A stretch of DNA of 64,000 nt from Rhynchosporium graminicola (GCA_900074885.1 FJUW01000018.1:7748-71747); one strand, 5' to 3'. Shown: positions 48,292 through 61,837, counted from the first letter of the stretch. A program made the numbers and translations. The notes: generated from the letters alone by a model not told the origin.

Positions 48292-49727
48292 GGGAATCTG
48301 CGAGACGACTGTTGTGATTCCAACTCTGCGTTGATGAAGCGAAACTTTGCACCGTAGCTGAAGGCTAGTCAGCAATGGGTCAAGTCGGGAGTCGGGATTT
48401 TGAGTTATAGGTCCTACCTCCTACAGTACTATACTCCGTGGAAAGGAAATTTCTGGCATCGAGCCGGCGAAAGATTCCTTCAAGGTTGTTTCGAAAACTT
48501 TAAATCCGCGTTCGCATTATCATACTTTGAAACTACCAAACTCTAATCTGATCACGATTTTGATATGGCGGAGAACAGAAATTGTTTTCCGCGGAAAGAA
48601 TATTGTTCTCTTTTTAGATGCATTATTCAAGAATGAAATGGTAAAAAAATGGCAAATAAAAAATGTACAACCTTACCTTACCTTATGGACTCAAAGACAG
48701 CTTGCTAGACACTTCTTAATTATTAGGACCTACCTGGTGGTGAGGGTTAGTAAACTACTAGCCTGTTGCGTAGTTCCAGCAGATTCTCCCCTACGATTGG
48801 GCGGATATTAGATAAATGATTGGATATTAGTCATTGCTGAGGCCCGTGCCGATACAGACAGGGCAGGCAGGGGTGGCTTATTTATCGAGTCTGAATTTAT
48901 CCCAACTGGGGGGATGTTATATTATTGATCGGCACAAACTATATATATAGAGTTCAACTGAGTCAAGAGCACGCGGCCCAGACTTCACATTTGAATGAGC
49001 TTCATTGTCAGCCGTCTTCCGCGCGGCTTCACCGGGGCTTCGCCGAAGGTTCCTTCCGAGATTTACTTGCAAAAGATCAAACCTAAACGGCACAATGTCC
49101 CTCGGAATTGTGGTGTTTCTGTCGGGAGCGTACCCAGAAATCCAATTCTATATTTTCAAGTTGATTACTTCTGCCGCGAAAATTAGTCGGCAACTTCTAA
49201 ATGACTCAAGGTTATTCACACGTCACTTGACTCGCTTCCATCACTTAGAAGAGGACTCACACTCGATATATAGGCAACCGCATGATGAATGTTTTAATTC
49301 ACTGACCTAACATCTTCCACAAGACAGGAAGCCTCCAAATTTACACAATTCGAAGTCAGATATCTATATCATCTTCAGCTACCAAAAGCCTAGCTGAAAC
49401 ATGCCCGAATTCACTAGGCCTTCTTTCTAACGAGAGCTTGTAGGAGGTCCTTGATTTGTAAGAAGGTGGACGAAAGCGACTTTCGAATATATCACGAGAG
49501 TGGTACAGTCAGTCAGCTGCAACTATGATGCAAGCCACTGCATGAGGATTGCTAAGCGAATTCAGGCTGACGAGGCTGGGACCGCCAATCTTCTTTCAAC
49601 CTCATCGTAAGGAAAGAAAGGCTCTAAGCTGTAAAGCAGTAAATGAATTTGGAAGATGTGGTGGCGTGAGTGATGTGTGAGGACACAGCAGCGCAGAGAA
49701 TCCGAGAGAACTCATCGCATTCCAAAC
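48292..49727. other. Intergenic, no gene recognised
   Basis: Promoter side of the transcription factor, then lower-GC sequence. Short frames at 48527-48811 and 48995-49310 lack motifs. Confidence 0.4.
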
Positions 49728-50692
49728 ATGGGAAACACAACGTCAATCCCAAAGCATCTTCAGCGATCCGAGAAGACGAATAGTCTCATCGTCACATTCA
49801 AAGACTATACACACGATGCTCAAGATGATGGGAAGATCACACGAGAGGTCGGAGCACTGCAAATGGCGATCAGCGAACATGTTAGGGATTATTACCACGA
49901 CCGGCCAATCCAACACCCACCTGAGGACATCGCGAATTGTTACTAAGGGAAAAAGAAACATATCCGACGCTGTCGCCGACGCTGTCGGTTATCGAAGTCT
50001 CGCATCTTTTATGCGATATGAGGACTCGGCGATCCGCTTTGAATTCTTTCATCTCTCACCTGGTGATCAAGAACATTAGCTTCTTCGGCCACAAATCACA
50101 CACGCTACTTTCACCAGGTGCAATAGGCTGCATCAATGAGTTTGGCTTTGGGGACCCGCAGGTTATACTGACTGAAGGTGAACACCACGAAGTCCGGCCT
50201 TCATACATGGTATTGACACATGCCCTAGAAGAAGAAATTGCGTTTATGCAATGGAGAGCAGTAACCGCTCATCTCTGTCCCAAAATACAAAAGGGACCCG
50301 GAGGCTCTCAAGTAACTAGGATCGATCGGCTTGCCAAGACCATTGACGAAACTACTGTGAATTTCTATGATTCAGCAAAGGACAGCATTGAGAGACTGCA
50401 AAGCTTGAGAAATATCGTAGAGAAGGCAGCAATTGTCGGAGAAATGATATTTGCATCTTCGTCTCGCTGGAAGTTTGACTGACACGCTTCTCGGCGAGAT
50501 CTCAGATCTCGAGATAGACGCAGCAAAGAGGGGAGTAGGCCGGAGCAGCAGGCTTTTGATAAGAATGGTAAAAATGTTGTGATTGTATTGTTTCCCGCCC
50601 TCGTCCAGATGGGCACGAAGGATCTTCTTGACAAAATGGACAGAGGCGAATTCGACGTGGTAATTATGATGGGTCAGCGGTAGTCTTCGAGA
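49728..50692 (+). pseudogene. Decayed fungal-specific gene: frame changes plus a nonsense codon
   Basis: Protein-like text continues in one direction but changes frame without intron signals. MGNTTSIPKHLQRSEK...VTFKDYTHDAQDDGKITREVGALQ runs from the ATG at 49728. Then KRNISDAVADAVGYRSLASFMRYEDSAIR is in the next frame (about 49950-50035). Then LNSFISHLVIKNISFFG through SRWKFD is in the third frame (about 50039-50479). A TGA at 50480-50482 falls where the frame goes on cleanly (HASRRDLRSRD...NVVIVLFPALVQMG) to a TAG at about 50690; TGG to TGA would explain it. The second shift sits in a T-run (CGCTTTGAAT). I recall similar proteins of unknown function in Leotiomycetes but cannot name a domain. 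Confidence 0.6.
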
Positions 50693-53080
50693 TTATTAAA
50701 GGGGTCAGGCAATTATCCCAGCTCCATAATCCCCTAGGTCAGCTTCCGGAGCACTCGCAGCAGTCAAGGCCTACTGGAATTCATGCAAGTGTGGCAGAAC
50801 CTGACGGATCTGAGCTTCGGTAGTGGACTTGACAGTATACGCATTGAGACGCACTCGTTGTGGGCATTGCAAATTATGTAAGTTTGCAAGTCCGATTATG
50901 AGCTTGGAGCTTGCGTTGGGTATAAGGAGCACCTGACTCGAGAGCTGAGATGTGAGCTATTTTGCATCAAGGGAGAGAATGATCGACGAGGAGTCTTGAT
51001 TAGGTGAATATTGGGAGCGGGTTATGCTTCGTAAGCTAATGCAAGATCTGTTGACAGAATGATGCTTGTATGCATATTGCTCGGAGATCTTCGTGGGAAT
51101 TCTGGAAAATACTTCCTCTCTATTGGAGGAGATTTCAAATCCTGCTTCCCAAACCTTTCTCTAGTAATATCTTGAGTGTGAGATCCTGCGGGTGCAGCAC
51201 AGCCACATTGCATTGCCGTAATGGTTTCTGGTGAGGAGAAGAATGCCTGAATGAATGAATGTAACATGGTGGTGTGGTGTCTCATGGCCCGAGTTAACGT
51301 AGCCTTGAAAGAGGGTTCTACCCCAGTTTTATAAATACAATCACAAGCAAGCATATGTGGTCCGTGCTTTGCTAAAAATGCTCACTTCTACGCTTGTCAG
51401 ACAGACAGACAGAATCTGGGACCGACGTCGAAAAACTTCCGACATCGATGCGTTCGAAGCGACGTGCAACAAACCTTTTTCGCATGCAACAGCGGGCGGC
51501 CGCTAAGCCGCCTTGGCACTCACTAGCCACATGATTCCCGTAGCCTGATTTGATCGTGCGAAAATCGCAGACTTGCTTCAAACCTCCAAGATTACTCAGT
51601 AATCTTAATCTTGAATAGCTTCCAGGAGCGATAGGTCAAGATTGGATCGTTACACCAGCATATCGGGCTCGCTGATACATACAGTACTGATTCCAGTCCT
51701 CCTTCGCATGATTATACGATGGCATGCATGTACGTGCTCCTCGGACTCTCGGAGTCGTAATTCATCTCCCCGATTGCATCGTCAAAACGTCCGGCAGTGG
51801 CCTTGTTTCCCGAGTTTTATGTCTTTAGTCATCAGTGGGTCAATGGATGGATATATGAAGATTTACCCTAGTTCGGAAAGGATGCATACTCAGCCTTTTC
51901 ATTGAGAAACTATCTCTTCTGAAGTACTTTAGAGTCATTTTAGCTCCTGCTGCGTCGCTCCATATCTTTACCTCATACCAATTATCCTTCGACTTTCACT
52001 TTGCTCTCAAATGCTTGTTCTTCTCTATCTAACTGCCAGAGTCCTTACAGATAATCCACCGCGTCCGACTCTTGGTCCCCAATTTTCTGTTCCGACTTCC
52101 TTATCCAACGCTTCTACAACAAAGGACGGTCTTACACAGTTGCCTATAGCTTTTGATTCTCCCATACAGTCAAAAAATATCCCACAGCGTTCAGATTTCA
52201 CTTGATACTACCTCTTTTAGTAATGTCTTCTTTTCTACCGAACGCAGCTGTTCTTCCAATTATTTCCTTATGGTGGCAACATTCAGATGCTGCGCTGCCT
52301 CGCTGGCGGCCAGATCAGGCGAAGCAGCATCTGAATGTTAACGAGACACATCAAGAAATGACGGGCAAGGTTCATGACCGGATGGGCACATAATTACACA
52401 TAAGCCCTTTAAAATGTTTTCAAGGGGAGCTACCCAATGAGAAAGCAATACTGCGTAGTATAATAAGGAAAATAGTCACAAAGCATCCAGAGCGCACGGC
52501 CAAGAATTGTACATCATTTTCCCCCTGCCTAAGTATAACCACCCCTTGCTATTACGATGTAGCAAAGATCATGATTTGGCTTGTGCTCGAGACTCTATTA
52601 GGGCCTTGAACCATTCAGAGCTTGAGAAACAGGGCTTCAGCCCATCTTTATCCTCGAAAACCTCTATGCCCGGGGTGGATAATACTATCCACACCCCCGC
52701 TCTGAACTCTAAAATTTGAGCTGTGGTGAGGGCGAAAGATTTAACGTTTAAGCCGGGCGGGGGGTAATAAGTACCAGTAGAAATCGGGGAAGCGATGGGA
52801 TTTAGGTTGGTTGCTGACTTGCATCTCAGCCACTACGACTTCCAGGTTCATTGAGAATATGGGGCAGTGGAAGAGATCAACTGACTTACTTAAGCAGATT
52901 CAATTGTGGGGATATGAAAACACTACGCACAAATCCCGAAAGACCCGCTCTCCAATTAGCATATCGATTTACCATCTATATAATATTGAGCTATTTATGG
53001 ATCCCCAGTTAAAAAAACTATCACGTGAAATGCTGTGATTGGCTATAGCGAGGCCTTAGCGGGTGCACGGCCGAAAAGAA
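50693..53080. other. Gene-poor tract leading to the RIP island
   Basis: 2.4 kb with no supported gene. Holds a 14-bp inverted repeat (52280-52293 and 52324-52337) and a near-palindrome GGGTGGATA/TATCCACACCC at about 52674-52698. TCACGTGAAATGCTGTGATTGG at 53022-53043 comes just before the composition change. Confidence 0.45.
52280..52337. repeat. Inverted repeat able to form a hairpin
   Basis: Perfect 14-bp arms CATTCAGATGCTGC and GCAGCATCTGAATG enclose 30 bp. No target duplication was identified, so it is not assigned to a transposon family. Confidence 0.5.
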
Positions 53081-53675
53081 GGAATATTAAATATTTTCGG
53101 GCTACTTAACGTTCGTATATTTCGACTTAACGTTCGTATATTTCGTCTACGAGCTCTTACTATCTGTCTACTAATAGAGTCTTCTCCTCCTAAATAGTAT
53201 TCGAACTATAACCGGAATCGGCTTATTAGTGACTTTCGAACGAATCGTATAAGTATACGATATAAGACGTGTTTCAGGTATAACGTATATCTATTCTTCT
53301 AGCTTCTAGTCCGAAACTAATAATAAGTAAGCAGATTAAGCGCTTTCCTAGTAGCTACTTTAAGAAGTCGATCTTAATACTCCTCAGCGGACCTGTAGCG
53401 CGTCTATTATAAGCTTTCTAGCTACTTCTCGACCTACGAAGCGCTACCGACGAATACGTATATAAATCTAGGCCGATATAGCTACTTAACTCAATCGATT
53501 ACCTCCTTTATCTTCTTTACCTTCGGAAGAGCCTCCTTTATAGCTCGTACTAGCTCTAGTAGTACTTGCCCTAGTAGTACCTGCTCTAAGATAAGCTATT
53601 CCGTATAGATTTCAGTCTCTTTTCGCTATTATAAGTCCGCAAGATATTAGTTAGATAGATTATTAGTATACTAAG
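53081..53675. mobile_element. RIP-mutated repeat DNA, probably upstream part of the Helitron
   Basis: Composition switches abruptly near 53080 to AT-rich text with very few TG and CA dinucleotides. Two direct copies of CTTAACGTTCGTATATTTCG lie at about 53106-53145. No protein homology was read here, but it runs into the Helitron frame that starts at about 53676. The Helitron terminus was not identified. Confidence 0.5.
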
Positions 53676-54058
53676 TGCGCCGCACTTCACTAGATCGATA
53701 AAGTAAGAGCTAGAGGTAAATATAAGCTCTATTATAAAAAGGGAGCTATTTACCTAGAGCTATTACGAGAAATACCAGATATCTTATAAAGGTTATTAGA
53801 TAATACGGATCTGCGAAATAAACTATTTTAGCAGAAGATATACTAATATAACGCGGCTCTTTCTTTTATATCTATAAATACTACTAAAGAAGATCGTATT
53901 AATCTTAACTATAGATTAACTACCTTTATAGCTCATAGGGAGCTATATTACTTATAAGAGCTTTTAATTCCTAGTCCGCGAATAATACTTATCTTTACTT
54001 AATTATTTTTCTACGACCCTGATTACGTAACTAATATTCGACTTATATATTACGATTC
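53676..54058 (+). mobile_element. Helitron Rep/helicase reading frame, left part, RIP-mutated
   Basis: The frame from 53676 opens CAALH with a stop where Trp is expected, then KLYYKKGAIYLELLREIPD, NTDLRNKLF and YNAALSFISI, and ends RELYYL...PSPRIILIF. This matches the N-terminal region of fungal Helitron helicases (CxALHW, GxIxLxxL, YNxAxxFxS). Eight or so stops replace Trp/Gln/Arg codons, and expected Cys and His positions read Tyr, as RIP produces. The frame is cut by the Gypsy element at 54059 and resumes at 62111. Confidence 0.75.
54054..54058. repeat. Target-site duplication GATTC (left copy)
   Basis: GATTC directly precedes the left LTR. The same five bases follow the right LTR at 62106-62110. 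Five bp is the usual Gypsy integrase footprint. Confidence 0.85.
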
Positions 54059-54326
54059 TGTAACGACACAAGACTCAAGGCGGTATACAAGCAAGAATAA
54101 ACGAGTAGGGAGGCTAAGAGCGATCTTATATAGTCTACTACGAAGGAAATAAAAAGATAAGGAAAGAAGAAGAAGAGAGATAGAGTATAAGGCACCTTAT
54201 ATATATATACCGGTACTAGTCCGATACTATACCGGGTCGGATACTAGTTCTGCCGGGATACCTATGAACTTAGGCCTTATTATCTATCCTTCTTCTTATA
54301 TGATATTCAAGTAAGCTATCGTTATA
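54059..54326 (-). repeat. Left LTR (3' LTR of the Gypsy element)
   Basis: 268 bp aligned end to end with 61838-62105. Begins TGTAACGACACAAG and ends CTATCGTTATA; the inner end has lost the terminal CA by RIP-type changes. Confidence 0.88.
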
Positions 54327-57300
54327 TTACCCCCCCCCTAAGAAGAGCTTAACCCTAAGCTCGGAAGGTTATAGTTTATACTAGAATTAGTCTTTATTAT
54401 AACTATTTTTATCGATATTCGCGTAATAAGCGCTAGCTGCTCTTTAGTAGTAGTAAATTCTTTATTAGGTTCTAACTAGTTACGTCACTATAATAGTACT
54501 ATATTAGTCGTAGCTTCTAAATCGGGCGGTAAGCGGTATTTACTTTATCTATTTATAGTAGGAGTCGAGTTTTAAGTAGAGCGTAAGGTATATAAAGAAA
54601 GGGGTTTATTAATATTAGAGCCTTTCCTTTTTAACTATAATAACTACTTTAACTTATAAGTTTACTCTCCTTAGACTACGATATAGCTCCTATAGTAAGT
54701 ATCGTTACTAACTACTATAGTAGTCTACTATAATCTTATATATTAATCAACCTAATTAACTCTTCTCTTAATATAAGTAAGTTTCTTATCTTAGTTTTAG
54801 AGATAGTCCTTAAGTGCGATACAGGGGTTTCACGGATCTATAACGCTAACTCTTATAGTGCTTTTACTAGTTCCTGCTAGTACTCTTTCAGTAGCGTATT
54901 ATATATATTACCTACGATATATTCGCGCTTTCCTTAAGATAAAGTATAATAATACTCTTATTTTAGAACTCTTATACTTGTTTAATAAGCCTAACTCTAA
55001 GCTTTATAAGTATTATTTAGCGTTAAAGAGTAGTTATAAGTATATAAGTTACTTAAATATAAATATAGTTATATATACTAATATGTTATAATTACCTGAT
55101 TACGTTAATACAGAGTATACTATTTTATCCGGTTTACTTCCTAGTAGTAAAGCTAAGGACACGGAGCTAAATCGGAGTAGTATCGTAGCTGCTTATAAAG
55201 CTATTAATCGGATCTATTATCTCGCGAAATCTGCTACTCTTATTACTATATTAGAGATTACTACTATATAATTAGTAGAGACTTAGGCTTTAAGGCGTTC
55301 TATAGAGAAAGTATTTAAGGAGTTAGAGTTTATTAAAGTAGTAAGTTACGATCTTAAACCCTTAGATACTAGTACGATACTAACGCGATATAGGATTTAG
55401 ACCTTCTAATAGTTAAATTAGTAAAGTCTAGGTTAATAGCCGAAATAGCGTTAAAGTAAACGAAGGAATTAAATAGTATTATACGGGAATTTACGAAGAA
55501 AGCTATATTTAAAGCTACGATATCTAATACTAGGGGAAAGAGGAATTTACCTTTTAGTTTAGAGATAGTATTAGATCTAGATACTCCCGGACTCTCTCTA
55601 AAGAAGAAAGCCCGTAGGATTAGCTATTATACTTAGTCTACTACTAGGGCTACGTTAGCAGATTTAGGTAAGGAGTTAGATATAGTAGTTCCGGTTCTAG
55701 ATATTCTAGATTTACTAGAAGCTCCGGAGAACTTAGGAGAGAAAGCCGGTGAAATAGAGATAGTTAAAGAAGTAGAGTTCTAGATACGGCGTTATTATAG
55801 AGTATAATTAGGGGATTATCCTTAGTAATAAATTCTAATACTAGTAACTATAATAGCTTATTATCTTCTAAGTGACTATAGTTATCTATTCTGTCTTCTT
55901 AGGCCTTAATCTACTAATCTAGTTTACGCGGAGGTCTAGGTTTACTTAAGTTAGTAGTATAGAAGTCTCTAAGCTTATACGGAGTACTTATTAAGTCGGA
56001 AGCGTTATACTAAGTTAAGTCCGAGTTATAGCTTAGCTAGCTAACTTAATACTTCAGATTATCTCTTAGGAGTTATATAGCGAGTATATCTTATAACTTC
56101 TACTCTTCTTAAGTAATAATAACCTCCGGGGGTAGGTTTAGTAACTCCTAGCTTAGTAATAGGTCGTCCGGGTCCTTAAAGAGTAATTCGGGAGCGAATA
56201 TATCGTATATAAAAGATCCCGGGGGTAAATCTAGCTTATAAGAGTATCTAATCTTAGCTAGGACTTAGTATAATCTTACCTAGAGACTAGATAGCTTCTT
56301 ACTTAGCTAGTGATTCTTAAGGTTCCTTATAGAGAGAAATACCTTATCTTTAACTTCCTAGTCGATACTATGCTGTTTCAGGTCAGTTATAGCGCTTATC
56401 CTATACTAAGTAGCTAGTATATTAGCTTTTATAACCTCGATAGCGGATTTAATATATTTAGCTAGGGATTTAGTATTAGTATAATTAAGCTTCTCTTATA
56501 GTATCGATCCGGTAAGTTACTTCTAGTCCTAGTTATTCTGTAGTAGTATACTATATTTAAGGGTATATAGCGCTATACCGATAGAGTCGTAAAGTAAGGT
56601 TACTTAAGCGCGGTCTATTATTAGTAATAGTTCGCTCTAGTTACTCTAGTAGTAATTAACGAAAGGTCTAAGGCGTTAGTTAATATACTGATTTATAATC
56701 TCTATTTATCTATTAGTTTACTAATAGAAGGAAGTAGAGAGCTTAACCTTAACTCTAATTATATAGTAAAACTCTTACTAGAAGGATAAGACTAACTAAG
56801 CTCCTCGGTCGGATATAATTAACTTAAGGGTATATCTGAAATAATATATCTATTAGATAAATAATATTACTATCCCGCGGGTATCGATATTATAATAGTA
56901 TAATATCGATACGAAGTCTTTCCTTAGGTAGTTAATAAATACTAATATCTTATTAAATCCTTAGTTATTAGGCGAGAAGTCTTTAAAATCTATAGCTAGA
57001 TACTATATAAGGTAGCTAGGTACTAGTAATAAGTATAGGAATCCTTACTATTTCGTTTACTTCAGATAAGAGTACTAATAAGGGCAGTAATTATAAGTAT
57101 ATTATTTTATATCTAATATAAGTCCTTTCTAGTAGTAATAAGTAGAAATTATCTTAGCGGTCTTATGAGTATTTAGATAAGCGGAGGAAACTTAATCGTA
57201 GACTTCGCTAATTAAATAGGTATATAGCGGGATATAGTATTATACGTATAGATAACTATTATAAAGTAATAAACTATTATTAATAGTATAGCTATCTCCT

Positions 57301-58660
57301 AATATATTCTGTTTATTAGAGAACGATTCTTAGTTAAATTAGTATAGCTTCTCGATTAAATTAAAGGAATTACGTACGGGTTCCGGTAGCGTATTAGTCT
57401 CTAGCGATATTAGGTATATATAATTAATTTAATCGATATAATACTTAGCTAGTTCCGCGTTAATCCTAAGGTCTAGGTAGTCTAGAGGTAGTAAAACCCG
57501 AGATCTACTATCCTATTTCTATTATTCCTATATCCTTAGATCTTATTCCTTATAGCTAAGGATATTAGCTTTAGTATTATCTTTACTAAGTATATATATA
57601 ATTTGAAAGTTAAATTCGGAAAGGAATTCTATCTATCTAGCTTACTTACTAGTTAAGACCTTAGTAGTTATAAAGTATTCTAAGGATTAATAGTCCGTAT
57701 ATACGCTAGTATAGCGTTATAGAGATATAAGTTCTAGTCTCTATTTCCGGAAAGACTTAATAATAATATATAGCTCCTTATTATAGATCTCCTAGTTTAG
57801 TTTATATTTATTAAGAATATAAGAGTAGAATCTAATTAGATATTACTAGTTATCTTTATATAATTAAGAGATAACTCTAGTTATTATATTATCAGAAGTA
57901 TTAGTTTCTAATTTAGTTTATAATTTAGGGTCGAAATAGTATAGTTTCTATACTAATAGTAGCTATTAATATAAATCGTCGAAGGACTTCTTATAATCGT
58001 TAGTGAAATTCTATAGTACTATAAGCTAAGTGAGTACTAAGAGAGGTTTAGCGATAAGGCCGAAATTCCGAATAAATTGATAATAGAACCTATAGAATCC
58101 TAAGAAGGATTTTATAGCTATTACTATTTTAGGGTACTTCTAGTCTACTAATAGTACTACTTTCTCAGGATCTAGCTCGATTCCGTTAGTAGTAACGATA
58201 TATCTGAGGTATTTAGTCCGAGTAATATAGAATTCGCTTTTCTTAATATCTACCTAAAGTCTAGTATCTATTAAGTATTATAATACTAATTTAATATATT
58301 TCTTATATTCCTAGAGCGTTTCTGAGTATATAAGAATATTATCTAAGTAAGCTATATAGAAATTATCTAAGTAGTCTAGTAGTATATTATTTATATATCG
58401 CTAGTATATACTAAGTCTATTATAGAGCTTAAAAAGTAGTACTTTATATTTATAAGATCTAAAGCGAGTTCGGAAGGTAATATACTCCTCGGATTCGGAG
58501 TCTATATAGATATAGTTAAATACTACCCGGATATCTAGTTTAGTAAAGATTATTACTTTAGATATACGAGTTAAGAGCTTATTAATCCTAAGTATTAGGT
58601 ATAAATCCTTTCGAGTGATCGTATTAAGCTTATAATAGTTAATATAGAAGCGTAATCCTT

Positions 58661-58927
58661 TATCGGCCTTTTTAACGAATAGTATAAGTAATATAAAGGG
58701 ACTTTAGCTGGATTCGATAAATCCCTTATCTAGGTTTTCTATAAGATACTCTTTAGTTACTTATAGTTTATCTATAGATTACTAATATAAGAGCGAATAT
58801 ATATTAGGTAATAGTTCTTCTAGAATAATTTTATAATTATATAAGTAATATAGCAGAAGAATATTAGAATCCTACTTAGAAAAAGCTTCCTTAAGAGTAT
58901 AGTACTATTCCGGTAGCTTTTCGGCTA
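58661..58927. repeat. Local duplicate A flanking an N
   Basis: Near-identical to 58930-59196 in the RT region of the Gypsy element, differing by several transitions (for example AACGAATAG versus AATAAATAG). Confidence 0.85.
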
Positions 58928-58928
58928 C

Positions 58929-58929
58929 N
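58929..58929. other. Ambiguous base N, probable assembly join
   Basis: The only non-ACGT base noticed. It lies exactly at the junction of two diverged copies of a ~268-bp segment, as expected when two contig ends were abutted. Confidence 0.8.
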
Positions 58930-59196
58930 TATCGGCCTTTTTAATAAATAGTATAAGTAATATAAAGAGACTTTAGCTAGATTTAATAAATCCCTTATCT
59001 AAGTTCTCTATAAGGTACTCCTTAGTTACTTATAGTTCGTCTATAGATTACTAATATAAGAGCGAATATATATTAGGTAATAGTTCTTCTAGAATAATTT
59101 TATAATTATATAAGTAATATAGCAGAAGAATATTAGAATCCTACTTAGAAAAAGCTTCCTTAAGAGTATAATACTATTCCGGTAGCTTTTTAGCTA
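58930..59196. repeat. Local duplicate B flanking an N
   Basis: Second copy of the ~268-bp segment. It continues to the right into the upstream pol region of the element. Confidence 0.85.
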
Positions 59197-61837
59197 TAAG
59201 TTATTTAGTATCAGGATCCTTAGGAGAGTCGCTATTTAGATAGTCTTATAAGAGGCAGTTTATCTTATAGATACTAATAAAGAATAATTCGGAACTTTTA
59301 TATTTTATATTAAAGTAAAAAGCTATAGTACTAATTTAGTAAATCGGAACTAGTTTCTAGTTCCTCGGAGGTTAAGAGGAGCACTTATAATAAGGTTTCG
59401 GCATAAGTACCTTTCTCGATGAATTCGGAGCGGAAAAGGGTTCGGATTCCTTAGTGATAAGCGGAAATAAGTTAAAAAGTAAGGATAATATATTAATATA
59501 CTATATTACTACTATTTAGTATAATCAGCGTTAATCTAGCTAGTTTATAGCTAAGTCTTACGCGTTAGCGTTAATTTAGTAAGATTAATTAATACTAAGT
59601 TTATAAAGCAGTAGAGTTATAATTATCTCCTTATTATATTAGAGGGTAGCTAGATAGCGTTCCGACTATAGTAGCTTATAGTAGAGCGTATCTAGCTTAA
59701 CTTAAAATCGTCGTATCTATTTAATACTAATAATTATATCTTATTATCCTAAATCGAGGAGAATAAAAGGGTAGTTATAAATACGCATACTATTAATAGA
59801 AAGGTATAAACGTATAAAATAAGTAATATAGGTTCTAATAGACTATTAGAAACTACGTATTAGAATAGAATAAAGTAGTAGCTCGATTTTAATACTAAGG
59901 GCCTCTAATAGTTATCTAGTAAGAGTGCAATTAATAAATAGATAACTATTCGCTCCGGTATCGATTAAGCTATTTATAGAGACTCTTAGCCCGTTTATAC
60001 TAACTATAGTTAGGTATATAAATTACTTACTTTCTATTAGGGAGTTAAGGTCTAGATTAGAGAGATTATACTTATATAAACCTAGGAAGGAGTTTTTACT
60101 TAAGCCTTATCGTTTCCCTCTAGTATTAGTCCAGATTCGGAGGGTATATCTTCTACTACTTCCTTAGTTACTTAATCCTTTTCTGGAAATTTATTAATTA
60201 ATTAAACCTTAGGCAGGTTAGGGTAATCTAGCTTAATATAACCGAGCTATCTATAATTATAATACCTAAGGGGTTCTCCGGTCGAGGTAGTAGGGCGTTT
60301 TAGCGCGGAAGGAGTACTAGACTATACCGGGGTAGAGGTACGTATATATAGTATAGGAGTAGTTTATTAAGGAGCTAAGCTTAAGGACTAGTAAGAGGTA
60401 GAACTAGTAGTAGTCGTAGTAGTAATAGTAGGCTTATAGTACTATACTTAGGTAGTAGCTTTCTCGGGATAGGTACGTTCTGAGTTATAGTAACGCTTAG
60501 TATTAAAAGAAAGTAAGGATCTAATTATAGAAGTATAGTCCTTATTCTATATTAATTTAATAATAAGGATTAAAGCGCGTAAGGATAATATAATCTTATC
60601 TTATATATAGAAGAACTATTCTTTCTTTTTAACTTTACTTTAGATAATAGCGCTTTGAAATCGACTACGAAACTTAGTGAAAGTCTCGCGTATATAGCCG
60701 GGTTATTATATTTCTAAGTAGTAGAAAGTATTATAATAGTTATCTTCCTCTAAACTAGTAAGAAAGTTCTCCTCTAATAAGGAGATTATTTTATTACTAG
60801 TTTTAAACTTATTAGTAAGGTACTAAAGCGTAAGATACTCCTTAGCTAATCTAGTAACTAGCTCTTATACGAGAACGCGCCGGGAGAAGTCCGTAGAGTA
60901 GTAGTCGGCGTTTATAGCTAGCTAGTCTCGTATCGATACTCTCTATTAGAGGAAAGTAAGATCTAATCTATTATCTAGAGGTAAGATCTTCTTAGTAAGA
61001 TAAGACTTCCTAGGGCGTAACTCTACTAATTTAGCGCCGGGAGAGAGAGATAGTTTATTAGGAATAATATCCTCTCTCTTAATACTATATATTAGAATAG
61101 AGTTTATTAGGTTATTAAACTCCGCTATACGCGGAGATTATAGTATTAGTTCTAGTAGGAGAGTCGAAGATAAGCGAGAGACCTTTATAAGGAACTTATC
61201 TTATGCGGAGATTAGTCTATCTATAGTATCTTCTAGAGAGTTATTCTTTTCCTCTTAGTCCGCTAATTATTATAAGAGGGAATAGATCAGGTTCGAGTCA
61301 CCTATAGTAATAGGAGTACTTAGCGATTATATTCTTAGTGAATTTCGCTTTTATTTTCCTTTCCCTCTTAGTTAGTACTTCTTTAATAAGGTATTAATAT
61401 TCTCTAGAGTAAGAGATATTTAGGGTAAGAAAGAGTATAATAGATTAGGTTCGGAGGTAGAGCAGGGGAGATCGCGTTAGGTTCCCCTAGAACTAGAGAA
61501 GTCTCTAGTTTATTAGTTAAGAGCTATAATAGTAACTTAAAAAGGGGTATATTAGAGCTATTTCAGTAGTAATACGTAGAGGTTAAAGTTCCGAGGTATT
61601 TATTATATTTTCTTTAAAATCTATCTATAATTCCTTTATACTAAGGAAGTTATTAAAAGAGTATTAGTAAAGACCTCCTCTATTATACTATTTGCGATAA
61701 GCTAAATTAAACCCTAATTCATAGTTATCTAAGAGATCTCTAGTATCTCGGCTATATATAAGTAGTTATCGAATAACTAACTCAGTAGTAAGATATTATA
61801 ATAAGCTATCTCTAGCTATCTTAATCTTTTTATTTAA

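Noticed and set aside
51022..51354. 110-codon minus-strand frame
   Set aside because: No motif; the only open frame in a gene-free tract, with no splice partners.
53022..53043. TCACGTGAAATGCTGTGATTGG as the Helitron 5' terminus
   Set aside because: It could equally be an E-box plus CCAAT-type promoter motif, and no second copy or 3' end is available in the window to test it.
54858..55091. 77-codon plus-strand frame in the AT-rich island
   Set aside because: Lies inside the minus-strand Gypsy element; Tyr/Leu/Ile/Asn-rich translation is a by-product of AT-rich sequence.
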